From contig NC_019738.1 in the NCBI RefSeq assembly GCF_000317515.1, positions 3,684,001-3,748,000 of the forward strand: a stretch of 64,000 nucleotides of DNA, in the 5' to 3' direction. This DNA is from Allocoleopsis franciscana PCC 7113. GTDB taxonomy: Bacteria > Cyanobacteriota > Cyanobacteriia > Cyanobacteriales > Coleofasciculaceae. Shown piece by piece: positions 8,540-17,671 of the stretch. A program made the translations under genes and the position numbers. The first letter of the stretch is position 1. Each line of letters starts with the position of its first letter. A model generated the notes under the pieces. It did not search any database. It was not told the origin of the DNA and was given only the letters and a program-made list of their open reading frames with translations.

Positions 8540-9151
8540 AGCCCCATTTTAGCGACTTCCTCTCCCACTCCCCCATCCTTATCCTCGTAGGAGTTCCAGC
8601 CCTTCTGGAGTTAAATAGAAAAAAGCAGTTGGATCTCCCCGCCAACTGCTTTACAAGTCACTGAGTAAACCTTGTATTTTCAGACTTCTATTTGTATCTG
8701 ATTTAACAGCTATGTGTCTAGAAGTTTGGCATCTCTTGTTGAAAGCTTTATTTATTTCCCGATTTATATAAAGTTTTGATGGAAACTCTTGTCAGCACTC
8801 GCTGGGGCAAAAGTCAACAGAGCCTTAATCCGACAAGCTTTTCTCCCCGGATTTGGCTTTCTAGGCTAAGTATAATTACTTATTAAGTGTTCACAGTGAG
8901 CAGTTTGCTCCGTGACAATGTTGATAAAACATCCTAAACCTCTAGTTGGAAACTTTCACCGAAGTTTTTCCTTCTTTTGGTTTAACAGAAGTACCCAAAT
9001 CGGGGGATGGTCATTTTGTCAAACACTTGTTACGCTTTGTAATAACAGGAGAAAAGGCTGAGGTAGCTCACCGATACTGACCTCTCATATAGTCGGGGCT
9101 TCTGTGACCAAAACGTTCCTTCTCGTTAATCTAGTTAGCAAGGAGTTCACT
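8540..9151. other. Intergenic region between polA and nblA
   Basis: This 612-bp gap separates divergent polA and nblA and holds no convincing coding region. It contains a strong minus-strand terminator (8621-8652), a TATAAT hexamer on the plus strand at 8871-8876 without a good -35 partner, and an inverted TGTTA-N10-TAACA (9028-9047) upstream of nblA. I found no canonical NtcA site (GTA-N8-TAC), which would be expected for a classical nitrogen-stress nblA promoter. The long nblA leader may carry post-transcriptional control. Confidence 0.5.
8621..8658 (-). terminator. Intrinsic terminator reading leftward upstream of polA
   Basis: A perfect 11-bp stem, AAAGCAGTTGG (8622-8632) with CCAACTGCTTT (8642-8652), has a 9-nt loop and, on the minus strand, a run of six T residues (complement of 8619-8624). 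It therefore terminates leftward transcripts, yet it lies about 80 bp upstream of the polA start and no minus-strand gene precedes it. The right-hand side has only TTT, so it is weaker for rightward transcripts. Confidence 0.75.
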
Positions 9152-9352
9152 ATGTCTGGACCTATGAAACTCTCTTTGGAACAACAATTCAGCATCCGGT
9201 CTTTCCAAACTCAGGTTGACCAAATGAGCCGTGAGCAAGCCCAAGATTTCTTGGTTAAGCTCTATGAGCAAATGATGGTGCGTGAAAATATGTACAAAGA
9301 GTTTCTGAAGCATGAATGGGGACTCGCGGCCAATCCTCAGTTTGAGTCGTAG
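9152..9352 (+). CDS. nblA: NblA phycobilisome degradation protein
   Basis: A 66-residue NblA, within the family's usual 55-66 range. Characteristic features are LSLEQQFSIRSFQTQV near the N-terminus, a central helix ending LVKLYEQMMVRENMYKEFLKHEWG, and an all-helical composition. NblA binds phycobilisome subunits and delivers them to Clp protease during nutrient starvation. I chose ATG 9152 because AGGAG (9141-9145) sits 6 nt upstream; an upstream in-frame ATG at 9104 would add 16 residues not typical of the family and lacks a ribosome binding site. It is a single gene with long flanking gaps. Its targets, the core antenna genes, are in the same window at 24.5-30.2 kb. Confidence 0.92.
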   Translation: MSGPMKLSLEQQFSIRSFQTQVDQMSREQAQDFLVKLYEQMMVRENMYKEFLKHEWGLAANPQFES

Positions 9353-9752
9353 TAGCCCTGTCTATAGTGGGCGACCTCCGTCTCTTGCTCGGTTCCGCGC
9401 TCGGAAAGGAGCTGGGGGTGCTGGGGCGTCAACTCAAGTACCAAGGCGAAAATAGACTAAACAGTGGATTGAGATAAATTGCTACATCTTCCGAAATCTT
9501 TGACACAGAACGCCGTTGGCTAATGTAAAAGCTGGAGCCAAAGCCAAAAGATTTCCCATCAGCTCGTATAAGGTTATGAATGAATATGATGAGATCATCC
9601 CTGGGTTCGCTTGCTCTTTTCAATCAGCGAGAATCCAAGACCCATCCATTCATTAGTAAGAAGTTTTATCCAAATTCATTACTCATTCTTTTGAGGCAGT
9701 AGGAAGGGGAGCGGTTGGTGGTAGTGTTAAGAAAAAGCCATCTGCTCTGCGT
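9353..9752. other. Intergenic region after nblA
   Basis: A 400-bp gap. The first part has GC-rich inverted segments after the nblA stop (around 9370-9425) that might end its transcript, but without a clean T-run. A minus-strand 64-codon open frame at 9429-9623 shows no family resemblance or ribosome binding site and I do not call it. Otherwise nothing recognisable. Confidence 0.4.
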
Positions 9753-10631
9753 ATGTTTCAGCGTTGCTTAATCTGCACCGATTTTTCGGACGGTTTATAT
9801 CGGCTTGTAGAGTTTGTGCCCAGTTTGGCAGCTAGCGGCATCAAGCAGATCATTTTTTTGCATAGTGTTCCTTTGTGGGAAGAGGGAGAAATCCCTCGGA
9901 TAGACGAAGAAGCGATAGATAAGGCACGCGATCGCTTCCAAGAACGCCTGAAGAACGTGCCAGAAGGCGTGGAAGTCAAAATTGAGGTTACTTCAGGGCG
10001 TCCGCTCGATATAATCCCCAAGGTGGCAAAGAGTTATCAGGTGGATGTGATTTTCATCGGTATGCCAATGCGTAGCTTGTTGCAAGAAAAGCTGTTTGGC
10101 AGTACCTCAGCGGGTTTGGTGAGAGCATGTTCGACTCCAGTGCTGAGTCTACGACCCCAACTCATATCTGCCTATACTTGCGAAGAACTGAATCTGCGCT
10201 GCCAGCATTTATTCCGCTATTTGCTGCTTCCCTACGATGGCAGTAATGCCTCCAATTATATGGTGGAAAAGCTGAAACAGCAGGCTCAATCTCGACCCAA
10301 TGAATCACTCAAGCAATGTATGCTCATGTGGGTGATTGAGGAAGGGGGACGCAGGGCAATACCTAAAGATTATCAAGTACGAGAAGCGCAGGAAAAGCTA
10401 CAAGCTGTAAAAGCTGAGTTGGAACAGTTAGGTTTGCAGGTGAATGCAGAGGTGCGCTTGGGTAATGCCTATGAACAGATTTTGGATGCGGCATTAGAGT
10501 TTGATATCACTGCGATCGCTATTTCCTCCGATAATTTAGGAAAACTGATTGAGTGGCCTGTCCGTAGCTTTGCGGGTGAGTTGATGCGCCGCAGTTGGCA
10601 TCCGGTTCTGTTCTTCCCGCCGCAACGTTAG
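9753..10631 (+). CDS. Tandem universal stress protein (UspA-like)
   Basis: A 292-residue protein made of two UspA-type domains. Domain one (about 1-140) opens RCLICTDFSDGLYRLVEF and contains VDVIFIGMPMRSLLQEKLFGSTSAGLVRACSTPVLSLRP, which resembles the GxxGxSxxxxLLGSVxxxVxxxxxxPVLVV nucleotide-loop signature but is degenerate (IGMPMRS). Domain two (about 155-292) opens RYLLLPYDGSNASNYMVEKL and ends SFAGELMRRSWHPVLFFPP, also a degenerate signature. Usp proteins are cytosolic stress-responsive ATP-binding or non-binding proteins; the altered loops suggest weak or no ATP binding here. It is a single gene, with about 95 bp to the next gene on the same strand. Confidence 0.8.
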   Translation: MFQRCLICTDFSDGLYRLVEFVPSLAASGIKQIIFLHSVPLWEEGEIPRIDEEAIDKARDRFQERLKNVPEGVEVKIEVTSGRPLDIIPKVAKSYQVDVIFIGMPMRSLLQEKLFGSTSAGLVRACSTPVLSLRPQLISAYTCEELNLRCQHLFRYLLLPYDGSNASNYMVEKLKQQAQSRPNESLKQCMLMWVIEEGGRRAIPKDYQVREAQEKLQAVKAELEQLGLQVNAEVRLGNAYEQILDAALEFDITAIAISSDNLGKLIEWPVRSFAGELMRRSWHPVLFFPPQR

Positions 10632-10727
10632 TGTTAGAGGTGCTTGAGGACTCTTGCCTCTGACGACAACAAACACATCAAAATACTAGCGAACAGACCA
10701 CTCGTTTTACACTGAGCAATTTCTGTT

Positions 10728-11192
10728 ATGGTATCTATCTCTAATTCTGTCAAAACTGGTATTACTACAGGAACTTTACGTCGAGTACATCACATTGCCT
10801 TAAATGTACAGGATATGCAGGCTTCTCGTCACTTTTACGGTACTATTCTGGGTCTGCACGAATTGAAGGGCGAAGAGGTTCCCAAAACCCTCATTGAGTT
10901 AGTAGCGGCGGGGAAAGTGGCTAACTTTGTTACTCCCGATGGCACCGTAATTGATTTGTTTGGGGAACCTGAACTTGCACCACCCGACCCTGACCCGAAG
11001 CGGGGTTTTACTCGTGCCAATCACTTAGCATTTGATATCGCACCAGAGTTATTTGAGCAAGCGGTTGAAGTGCTGCGAGAAAATCAAATTCTGATCGATC
11101 ATGGCCCCGTTACACGCCCGACCGGACGAGGAATTTACTTTTATGACCCGGATGGATTTATGATTGAAATTCGCTGCGACCCTATGGATTAA
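10728..11192 (+). CDS. VOC-superfamily (glyoxalase/dioxygenase fold) protein
   Basis: A 154-residue vicinal-oxygen-chelate protein with two beta-alpha-beta-beta-beta modules. Module one contains VHHIALNVQDMQASRHFYG with a likely metal-binding His22. Module two contains ANHLAFDIAPELFEQAVEVL with His near residue 98 and YDPDGFMIEIR with Glu near residue 148. Together these give the His/His/Glu metal site of the superfamily. Substrate is not predictable: glyoxalase, fosfomycin-resistance and extradiol dioxygenase enzymes share the fold. It lies 96 bp after the Usp gene on the same strand, so the two could be co-transcribed. Confidence 0.75.
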   Translation: MVSISNSVKTGITTGTLRRVHHIALNVQDMQASRHFYGTILGLHELKGEEVPKTLIELVAAGKVANFVTPDGTVIDLFGEPELAPPDPDPKRGFTRANHLAFDIAPELFEQAVEVLRENQILIDHGPVTRPTGRGIYFYDPDGFMIEIRCDPMD

Positions 11193-11228
11193 AAACGATT
11201 AGGGGCATCATAACTCGCCTGACCATTC

Positions 11229-12809
11229 TTAACAAGAACGTAAGCGAGTTAACAACAAAACAATTTCATCAATCCCTTGGCGTAATGTTGTCAAAGATTG
11301 CTCCGATTGATTGACCATGATACTGAAAACCAAGGGTTGATAGCCAGGGACATCCAGATAACCGGATAAGGTAGAAACACCGGTCATACTACCCGTTTTA
11401 GCTTGAATATTACCTTGAGCGATTGTATTGCGAAAACGATTCTTCAGGGTACCACTAACGCCAGCAACAGGTAAGGAATTTCGATACACTCTAGCTTGCG
11501 GGGTTTTTGCCATAAGCTGGAGGGTTTGTACGATCGCTTTTGGGCTGACTAAATTGTGACGAGATAGCCCTGAACCATCTACAATAATATAGCTTTCCGG
11601 GTCAACTCCTAACGCGGTTAAAGTGGCTTTTAGTTGTTGGAGTCCTATATCCGCCGAGTTACTATTAGGACTGGTATCTGGAAATTGCTGTGCCGATATT
11701 TGTAAGGTTCGTAACAGCACCTCCGCATAAAGATTATTACTTTCCTGATTCGTCTCGAATACTAAAAGGGATAAGGGGGGAGATTCAACGGCGGCTAATT
11801 CTTGTTTCTGATTCGTGTTAGTCTTAAAGTCTACAGATGCCTGCTGAACCGTCATTCCTTCTAATGTCAATGCATTCCGGAAGTGCTGCAAGAAATTATT
11901 GGCAGGGTCAATAATTGCCATGTCAAATGTTTCGGGATTCGCATCAATAGGGAGTTGTCCTCTTATCCGCAATACGGGTTGACCTAAAACAGCCATAACG
12001 CTTACAGAATTGGGTGTTTTGGCTTCACTCGTCATGGATTCATTTTCAATTTTCCACTGCCTCGATGCCATTGCATCAGACCAACTTAAACGCAACGGTT
12101 GACCAGGTTTTTGGGGGGATAAGGTGAGTTCTACGGCATTTTGATTCAATATTAAGCTATTCACAGATGTGCCGTAATCGAACTGGATATCTTCCCATTC
12201 CCAGGTCGGATTGACTACATCCCCTTGCAGGTAATTATCCTCTAAAATGAGTTTTCTAATGGTACGAATTCCTTTATTTCTTAGCTGTTGCGCCAAGTCT
12301 TTCAATTGAGCATTTGTCAGGCTGGAGTCACCTCGTCCTACGACTTGTAATATACCCTCACCTGCATCATAAATAGAAGTACGAATTCGATAATCTGAAC
12401 CAAGTGCTAGTAAGGCAGCCGCAGTGGTTAGTAATTTGGTATTTGAGGCAGGGATAAAATAGCGATCGCTATTGAGATTATAAAGGGCGCGATCGCTTAT
12501 TTTTGGTGATAAAAATTCAACGAAAATACCCCAATGAGCACGGCGAAATTGGGGACGGTTAATAACTGCCTCAATCGCTGTTGCTAATTGGGCGGGACAG
12601 ATTGATTCAGCAGCTTGATTTTTCTGGGCAACAGGTAGATTGGGAGATTGGGAAGCTAAGGCATGAGCCGATTTATTCGTCAATAAACGACTATCAATCC
12701 CGAAGCCTATTAGACCCAGTATTATTAGCTTCAGTATCAATCCTGCCTTAAAATACAGTGGTTTCAAGGTTGCAGATTTAGAGATTTTTGTTGGTAATCG
12801 CAAGGTCAA
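11229..12809 (-). CDS. dacB: D-alanyl-D-alanine carboxypeptidase/endopeptidase (PBP4, S13)
   Basis: A 526-residue S13-family penicillin-binding protein. A signal anchor (LKLIILGLIGFGI) precedes the catalytic part. Active-site motifs are SxxK in IPASNTKLLTTAAAL, SxN in VDGSGLSRHNLVSP and KTG in IQAKTGSMTGVSTLSGYL. The large insertion between SxxK and SxN, with QLKDLAQQLRNKGIRTI and LPIDANPETFDMAIID, matches PBP4 domains II and III. It trims or cleaves peptide cross-links of peptidoglycan in the periplasm. It converges with the VOC gene and is followed on its upstream side by the GT2 gene on the same strand, 81 bp away. Confidence 0.92.
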   Translation of the reverse strand: MTLRLPTKISKSATLKPLYFKAGLILKLIILGLIGFGIDSRLLTNKSAHALASQSPNLPVAQKNQAAESICPAQLATAIEAVINRPQFRRAHWGIFVEFLSPKISDRALYNLNSDRYFIPASNTKLLTTAAALLALGSDYRIRTSIYDAGEGILQVVGRGDSSLTNAQLKDLAQQLRNKGIRTIRKLILEDNYLQGDVVNPTWEWEDIQFDYGTSVNSLILNQNAVELTLSPQKPGQPLRLSWSDAMASRQWKIENESMTSEAKTPNSVSVMAVLGQPVLRIRGQLPIDANPETFDMAIIDPANNFLQHFRNALTLEGMTVQQASVDFKTNTNQKQELAAVESPPLSLLVFETNQESNNLYAEVLLRTLQISAQQFPDTSPNSNSADIGLQQLKATLTALGVDPESYIIVDGSGLSRHNLVSPKAIVQTLQLMAKTPQARVYRNSLPVAGVSGTLKNRFRNTIAQGNIQAKTGSMTGVSTLSGYLDVPGYQPLVFSIMVNQSEQSLTTLRQGIDEIVLLLTRLRSC

Positions 12810-12890
12810 CTTAAGTATAAAGTATGGATTTTTTTAAGATGGCACTTAGCGTCGTTACGATAACATCTTTGACACTTCAGTTTTCCTGAT

Positions 12891-13829
12891 TCAAGTTCGT
12901 TTGTCAATCATGTCGGCTAGCAGGGCAAACATGGCGGTTTGAGTGGCAGCGATAAACAAAATCAGTGTTCTTTCCGTTAAATCTTCGCGCACAAAGATAT
13001 CCTGAATGAGGGTAAACATACAACCGCAAAAGAAGATAGTTGCCCAAGGCAAAAACACTCTCAGCGGAGCAAAGTAGACTCCAGTGCGTAAAATTAACTG
13101 CACAAAACGCAAGGTGTCTCGAATAGGCTTAATTTTACTTTTACCAATTCGATATCGATAGTCAATTGGCTCGTAATGAACAATATAATTGTTCGTGAGC
13201 ATGGCAATCGTGATGGTAGTGGTAAAACTGAAAGTATCGGGCAAGATTTTGAGGAAGGTTTCTACCACACTTTTGCGAAATACGCGCATTCCGCTATTCA
13301 AATCAGGGATGGAAGAGAGGGATACCCACTCGGCAAATCTCACGAGAAACCATTTGGGGATTTTGCGGATGGTTGGATATTGCACATTCGCCCCAATTCT
13401 GGCACCGACAACCATGTCCGCTTGGGTTGTCAGACTCACTAGTTGAGGAATTCGCTCATTCGGATAGGTACCATCGGCGTCGGTAATCACGATTAAGGGA
13501 TACTTGGCATGTCGAATTCCCGTCTTGAGTGCAGCACCATATCCTCGATTGCGATGATGCTCAATTAGCCGAATATCTTGACGATCGCACAAAATCTCCC
13601 CAGTGCGATCGGTGGAACCATCATTAACGGTGATAATCTCGTATTCAGAACCCGTAGAACGTAGAATGGTTTGGAGTTCATCGAGGGTTGACGCGATCGC
13701 TTCCTCTTCGTTATACACCGGGAGTACCAGCGAAAAAGCCGGACAAGTCGCCTCTATCAGTTCTCGCTTGGGGGAAAATGCCTCACCCAACCGTGTGCTT
13801 TTCTGCATGATCTGCTGTTTTCCAAGCAT
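12891..13829 (-). CDS. Family 2 glycosyltransferase (polyprenyl-phosphate type)
   Basis: A GT-A glycosyltransferase of family 2, similar to dolichyl- or undecaprenyl-phosphate sugar synthases. Motifs are SLVLPVYNEEEAIASTLDEL (nucleotide binding), EIITVNDGSTDRTGEIL, and the metal-binding ITDADGTYP. Two hydrophobic segments at the C-terminus (FLPWATIFFCGCMFTLIQDIF and ILFIAATQTAMFALLADMI) anchor it in the membrane. The open frame extends to a TTG at 13865, which would overlap the divergent membrane-protein gene; ATG 13829 or ATG 13808 is more likely, and the second has GGA upstream at suitable distance. Its divergent neighbour, a large multi-spanning protein, could use the lipid-linked sugar, but that is inference. 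Confidence 0.85.
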   Translation of the reverse strand: MLGKQQIMQKSTRLGEAFSPKRELIEATCPAFSLVLPVYNEEEAIASTLDELQTILRSTGSEYEIITVNDGSTDRTGEILCDRQDIRLIEHHRNRGYGAALKTGIRHAKYPLIVITDADGTYPNERIPQLVSLTTQADMVVGARIGANVQYPTIRKIPKWFLVRFAEWVSLSSIPDLNSGMRVFRKSVVETFLKILPDTFSFTTTITIAMLTNNYIVHYEPIDYRYRIGKSKIKPIRDTLRFVQLILRTGVYFAPLRVFLPWATIFFCGCMFTLIQDIFVREDLTERTLILFIAATQTAMFALLADMIDKRT

Positions 13830-13840
13830 CAGGACATGAG

Positions 13841-15721
13841 TTGCATTGTATGGCTCAAAGTACAACTGATGTTACGACTCCCATGATTCCATCTGCTGAT
13901 TCAAACTGGGTAACGCGCCTGCGTCAATGGCTAACGACTCCCACAGAGAAAACATCCAGTTCTCAGGTAATTTTTTGGTTCAGTTTAAGCCTATCTTGTG
14001 CTGCCATGTTCGGCTTGATGGCACTGCGAAAAGCCTTTAGTAGCCCTTATGTGGTGCAAGACGATGCGAGGCAGCATGTGTTTTGGATGCGGCGGTTTTT
14101 AGACTCCGAGTTGTTTCCCCAAGATTTAATTGCCGATTATTTTCAATCGGTGGCACAACCGGGTTATAAGGCAATCTATCAGCTAGCGGCGGCAATGGGA
14201 ATTGACCCGATTGTCTTCAGTAAAGGGTTGCCCTTCGTTCTGGGATTAATCGCCACCGCCTACTGTTTTGGGATATGCCTACAGTTGTTTCCTCTCCCGG
14301 CGGCAGGATTTGTTTCGGGGTTATTGCTGAATCACAGCTTTTGGCTGAAAGATGACTTGGTTTCGGGTACGGCTAGATCGTTTTTGTATCCGCTATTTCT
14401 GGCTTTTGTCTACTATTTACTGCGGCGTTCCCTGTTGCCTTGTTTAGTGGCACTGGCACTGCAAGGCTTATTTTATCCCTCGGTGATGCTGATTAGTGCT
14501 GGCGTTCTGTTTGTACGCTTATGGCGCTGGGAACAGGGAAAACTGCGACTATCCCCTAATCGCCAGGATTATCTTTTCTGTGCGACTGGCTTAGGCGTGA
14601 CACTGTTTGTCTTATTACCTCTAGCTTTGGAGTCCTCTCCCTTTGGCCCGGCTACCACAGTTGCCCAAGCGAGAATCATGCCAGAGTTTGCGGATGAAGG
14701 GCGATCGCGCTTTTTCCTCCATAGTCCCTTCGAGTTTTGGCTTTATGCCGATCGCAGTGGTTTGTTTCCTTATGAGTGGGCGCGTTTGCCTTACTTTTAT
14801 TTACCACTCTTATTCCTGGGCTTGACGCTGTTGTTGCTTTACGAACTCCGCCATCCGTCTCGTTTCCCTTTAGTCAAAGGGGTGACCCATAATATTCAGA
14901 TTTTATCAGAAATTGGCGTAGTTTCTTTGGGTTTGTTTCTTGCCGCCCATACCCTACTGTTTAAACTTTATTTGCCCAGTCGGTACACGCAGTATAGTTT
15001 CCGAATTTTAACGGCTCTAGCGGGTGCGATCGCAGTGATTATCTTCTGGGATGCTCTTTTCCGGTGGGCACAAGAGGGCACTCCTACCCAACGTTTAAGG
15101 CGACAGTTTAGGGCACTGACGTTAACCGCACTCATCGGTATTGCACTGGTTTCCTATCCCGTTGTCTTAAATCTGTTGAATTTGCAGGGCGTTCCCTTAC
15201 CCAATATTTCGGGTTATCGGGAGGGGAAGATGCCAGAACTGTATCAGTTCTTCTCGCAACAACCAAAGGATACTCTAATCGCATCCCTGGCACCCGTAAC
15301 CGATGACTTACCCACCTTTACCAATCGCTCCGTTTTAGTATCCCAGGAGTCTGCCCTGCCTTACCATCAAGGTTACTACACTCAGATTCGTCAGCGCGTG
15401 AGGGATTTGATTGATGCACAATATAGCCCAGATGTCAAGCAAGTGCAGGGCTTAATTCAGAAGTATGGTGTTGATTTTTGGATTGTAGAGCGATCGTACC
15501 TTGCCGCCTATCTCAACCCGAATTCCAGCCAAAAGCAACCCCCTCCTGAACTTAAGAGTCGCTGGCTGAAACAATTTCCGGCTACAGCCGAGGCTCGACT
15601 CAAGTGGGAGCAAGGGATTATCCCCGCTTTACCTAGGGTTGCACAGCGCTGTGCCGTTTTTCAGAACCAGGATTTAGTGGTTCTACAGGCATCTTGTATT
15701 ACCGAACAAGAGGGGGGATAA
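13841..15721 (+). CDS. Polytopic membrane protein, possibly GT-C-like
   Basis: A protein of about 625 residues with roughly ten hydrophobic spans between residues 45 and 430 and a soluble C-terminal part. The first periplasmic loop carries acidic residues (VVQDDARQHVFWMRRF), reminiscent of the loop-1 aspartates in GT-C glycosyltransferases. I do not recognise the exact family. The start may be TTG 13841, with AGGA 6 nt upstream, or ATG 13850, whose nearest AGGA is 15 nt away. It is divergent from a lipid-linked GT2 enzyme with almost no gap, a common pairing in cell-surface glycan loci. No signs of decay. Confidence 0.6.
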   Translation: MHCMAQSTTDVTTPMIPSADSNWVTRLRQWLTTPTEKTSSSQVIFWFSLSLSCAAMFGLMALRKAFSSPYVVQDDARQHVFWMRRFLDSELFPQDLIADYFQSVAQPGYKAIYQLAAAMGIDPIVFSKGLPFVLGLIATAYCFGICLQLFPLPAAGFVSGLLLNHSFWLKDDLVSGTARSFLYPLFLAFVYYLLRRSLLPCLVALALQGLFYPSVMLISAGVLFVRLWRWEQGKLRLSPNRQDYLFCATGLGVTLFVLLPLALESSPFGPATTVAQARIMPEFADEGRSRFFLHSPFEFWLYADRSGLFPYEWARLPYFYLPLLFLGLTLLLLYELRHPSRFPLVKGVTHNIQILSEIGVVSLGLFLAAHTLLFKLYLPSRYTQYSFRILTALAGAIAVIIFWDALFRWAQEGTPTQRLRRQFRALTLTALIGIALVSYPVVLNLLNLQGVPLPNISGYREGKMPELYQFFSQQPKDTLIASLAPVTDDLPTFTNRSVLVSQESALPYHQGYYTQIRQRVRDLIDAQYSPDVKQVQGLIQKYGVDFWIVERSYLAAYLNPNSSQKQPPPELKSRWLKQFPATAEARLKWEQGIIPALPRVAQRCAVFQNQDLVVLQASCITEQEGG

Positions 15722-15906
15722 GCTGTCCTGGAACTTGCCTATCTTCAAGACAGGTAATGGGAACTCTTTCGAGCTGTTGACATTCACTGTATTCAGCGAA
15801 TCTTTCGTAAGCTGTCCCAAAACAATGAAGACTGGATGAGAAATGGGGTAATTTCAGACTTCATCCTGCAACCTTCAGTTGAGCTTTTTCGTTAACAACT
15901 ACAGTG

Positions 15907-16026
15907 ATGACGGTACAAGAGACTGGACAAAAATGTCCAGGGAAAATGGTATTTCTACCGGATAAACCGATAGTTCCGATGAAACTTACAGCTAGAGGAG
16001 AGGAAAAGTTGGGCTTGCGGATATGA
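15907..16026 (+). CDS. 39-aa ORF coupled to TPR gene
   Basis: A 39-codon open frame starts at ATG 15907 and ends TGA 16024-16026, overlapping the TPR gene's ATG (16023) as ATGA. The overlap geometry suggests translational coupling or a leader peptide, and AGAGGAGAGGAAAAG inside it supplies purines upstream of the TPR start. There is no clear ribosome binding site for the short frame itself and no recognised family, so expression is uncertain. Confidence 0.35.
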   Translation: MTVQETGQKCPGKMVFLPDKPIVPMKLTARGEEKLGLRI

Positions 16027-17513
16027 GCAGCGACAAGGATAGACAAAACGAAATCATGGTTTTATCAGGGAATGGCAGAGTGTCGAGGAATTGTTCTAGC
16101 CTGACGGAAGGATTGGATTTAGCGAGTCAACACCAAGGGGTTGAAGGAAAATCGTTAGAACCTGTGGAACTTCCGATGAAGCCGGCTATTACCGGAGTGG
16201 TAACCCTAGAAGCCTCGGAATCTTTTAAGCAAGGACTCAATAAATTTCATCGCGGGGATTATCGCGGTGCGATTCAAGACTTTAACCAAGCGTTGCGGTT
16301 CAATGCTGATTTTGCCGAGGTTTACTATTACCGAGGGATGAGTCGCTATAAGAAGGGTGATTATCTCGGAGCAATCAATGATTATAGCCAAGTGCTGCGA
16401 GTTAATCCTCACAATGCAGAGGCTTACAGCGAGCGAGGTTTTGTCCGTGCTGTTTTAGCTGATCGCTGGGGAGCCATGCAGGATTATAACCAAGCGTTGC
16501 AGATTGATGCTAAGCATATCAAAACTTATTTGAATCGAATTCCATTGCGGGTGGAATTAGCGGATTATCAGGAAGCGATCGCAGATTGCAATGCAGCTTT
16601 GAATATTAATCCAAATTTACCTAAAGCCTACCTGTATCGAGGTATGGCTCATTTTGAATTAGAAGATTATCCCAATGCCATGGAAGATTACAATCAAGCT
16701 TTAAATATTAATCCCAATCTTGCCGAAGGTTACTTTAACCGAGGATTGAATCGCATCGGTTTGGGAGACTATCAAGAGGCGATCGCAGATTTTAACCAAG
16801 CCCTAAAACTGAATCCTAACTATACTCAAGCTTACCTCAACCGAGGTTATACCCGTTTGCAATTGGGTGATAATTGGGGAAGTCTTGAAGATTTTGATCA
16901 AGCACTGCATCTCGATCCTGTTTCAGCGAAGGCATTTTTTAGTCAAATGGCTCCGGCTTTTAGCCAGGAATTAGGTATTGTAGAGGATGAAAATCAGCAA
17001 CTAATCCAAGGTTTGATGCTCCAGGGTAATCTGAGATATGACTCAGGAGATTATCACGCAGCGCTCAATGCATTTAATCAGGTATTAAATCTCGATCCTA
17101 ATTATACTGAAGCCTACAACCGTCGCAGTACTGTTCGTTCTGCTCTGAGAGACTACGAAGGTGCATTAGAGGATTTAGAAACGGCTAAAAATCTTTCCTT
17201 AAGTCACCAGCCATCTTTACAGCCACCACCCGTGGTTCCAGTTGGACAAACGGCTAAGGATTACTATCATCAAGGGGTAGAAAAGCTTCAGATCGGAGAC
17301 TTTCAAGGAGCCATTGCAGATTTTAATCAAGTCTTGCAAATGAATGGCAATGATGCCACGACGCTTACCTGTCGGGGTTTTGCTTACAGTCGCGTTGGGG
17401 ACAAGGAAAAAGCGATTGAGGATTTACAAACTGCTGCGAAACTTTTCCATGAGCAAGGGGATGTTAAATCTTCTCAGGAAATAGTAGAGACAATCAAAAA
17501 GCTTCAGCCGTAG
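16023..17513 (+). CDS. Tetratricopeptide-repeat protein
   Basis: A 496-residue protein whose residues about 60-490 are around eleven degenerate 34-residue TPR units. Clear ones read GDYRGAIQDFNQALRFNADFAEVYYYRGMSRY, then LGDYQEAIADFNQALKLNPN. The first 55 residues are non-repetitive and polar, with no signal peptide. A break in the repeats near residues 305-330 (FFSQMAPAFSQELGIVEDEN) and a proline-rich linker near 405-415 divide it into subarrays. TPR arrays are protein-binding scaffolds; a specific partner cannot be named. It may be translationally coupled to a 39-codon frame through an ATGA overlap and ends before a 22-bp palindrome shared with the convergent gene. Confidence 0.85.
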   Translation: MSSDKDRQNEIMVLSGNGRVSRNCSSLTEGLDLASQHQGVEGKSLEPVELPMKPAITGVVTLEASESFKQGLNKFHRGDYRGAIQDFNQALRFNADFAEVYYYRGMSRYKKGDYLGAINDYSQVLRVNPHNAEAYSERGFVRAVLADRWGAMQDYNQALQIDAKHIKTYLNRIPLRVELADYQEAIADCNAALNINPNLPKAYLYRGMAHFELEDYPNAMEDYNQALNINPNLAEGYFNRGLNRIGLGDYQEAIADFNQALKLNPNYTQAYLNRGYTRLQLGDNWGSLEDFDQALHLDPVSAKAFFSQMAPAFSQELGIVEDENQQLIQGLMLQGNLRYDSGDYHAALNAFNQVLNLDPNYTEAYNRRSTVRSALRDYEGALEDLETAKNLSLSHQPSLQPPPVVPVGQTAKDYYHQGVEKLQIGDFQGAIADFNQVLQMNGNDATTLTCRGFAYSRVGDKEKAIEDLQTAAKLFHEQGDVKSSQEIVETIKKLQP

Positions 17514-17607
17514 TTAGACACCGTTGCATTGAAATTGATCGTAACAAGACCAAAGAGAGATGGACTGAATTTCTGACTCAGTCGTATGAAGACGACTTGA
17601 TCTATTA

Positions 17608-17629
17608 GCCAGGGAATTAATTCCCTGGC
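17608..17629. terminator. 22-bp perfect palindrome between convergent genes
   Basis: A perfect palindrome with left half GCCAGGGAATT (17608-17618) and its exact complement to 17629 lies midway between the TPR gene (+) and the coiled-coil gene (-). It could act as a bidirectional terminator by cruciform or hairpin formation, although with no loop or T-run a dimeric protein-binding site is equally possible. Confidence 0.4.
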
Positions 17630-17671
17630 GGGTGATTGCGACTGCTGCAAGATGTAAGCTATATCGTTTTT

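Noticed and set aside
9429-9623. 64-codon minus-strand frame after nblA
   Set aside because: No ribosome binding site, no recognisable motif.
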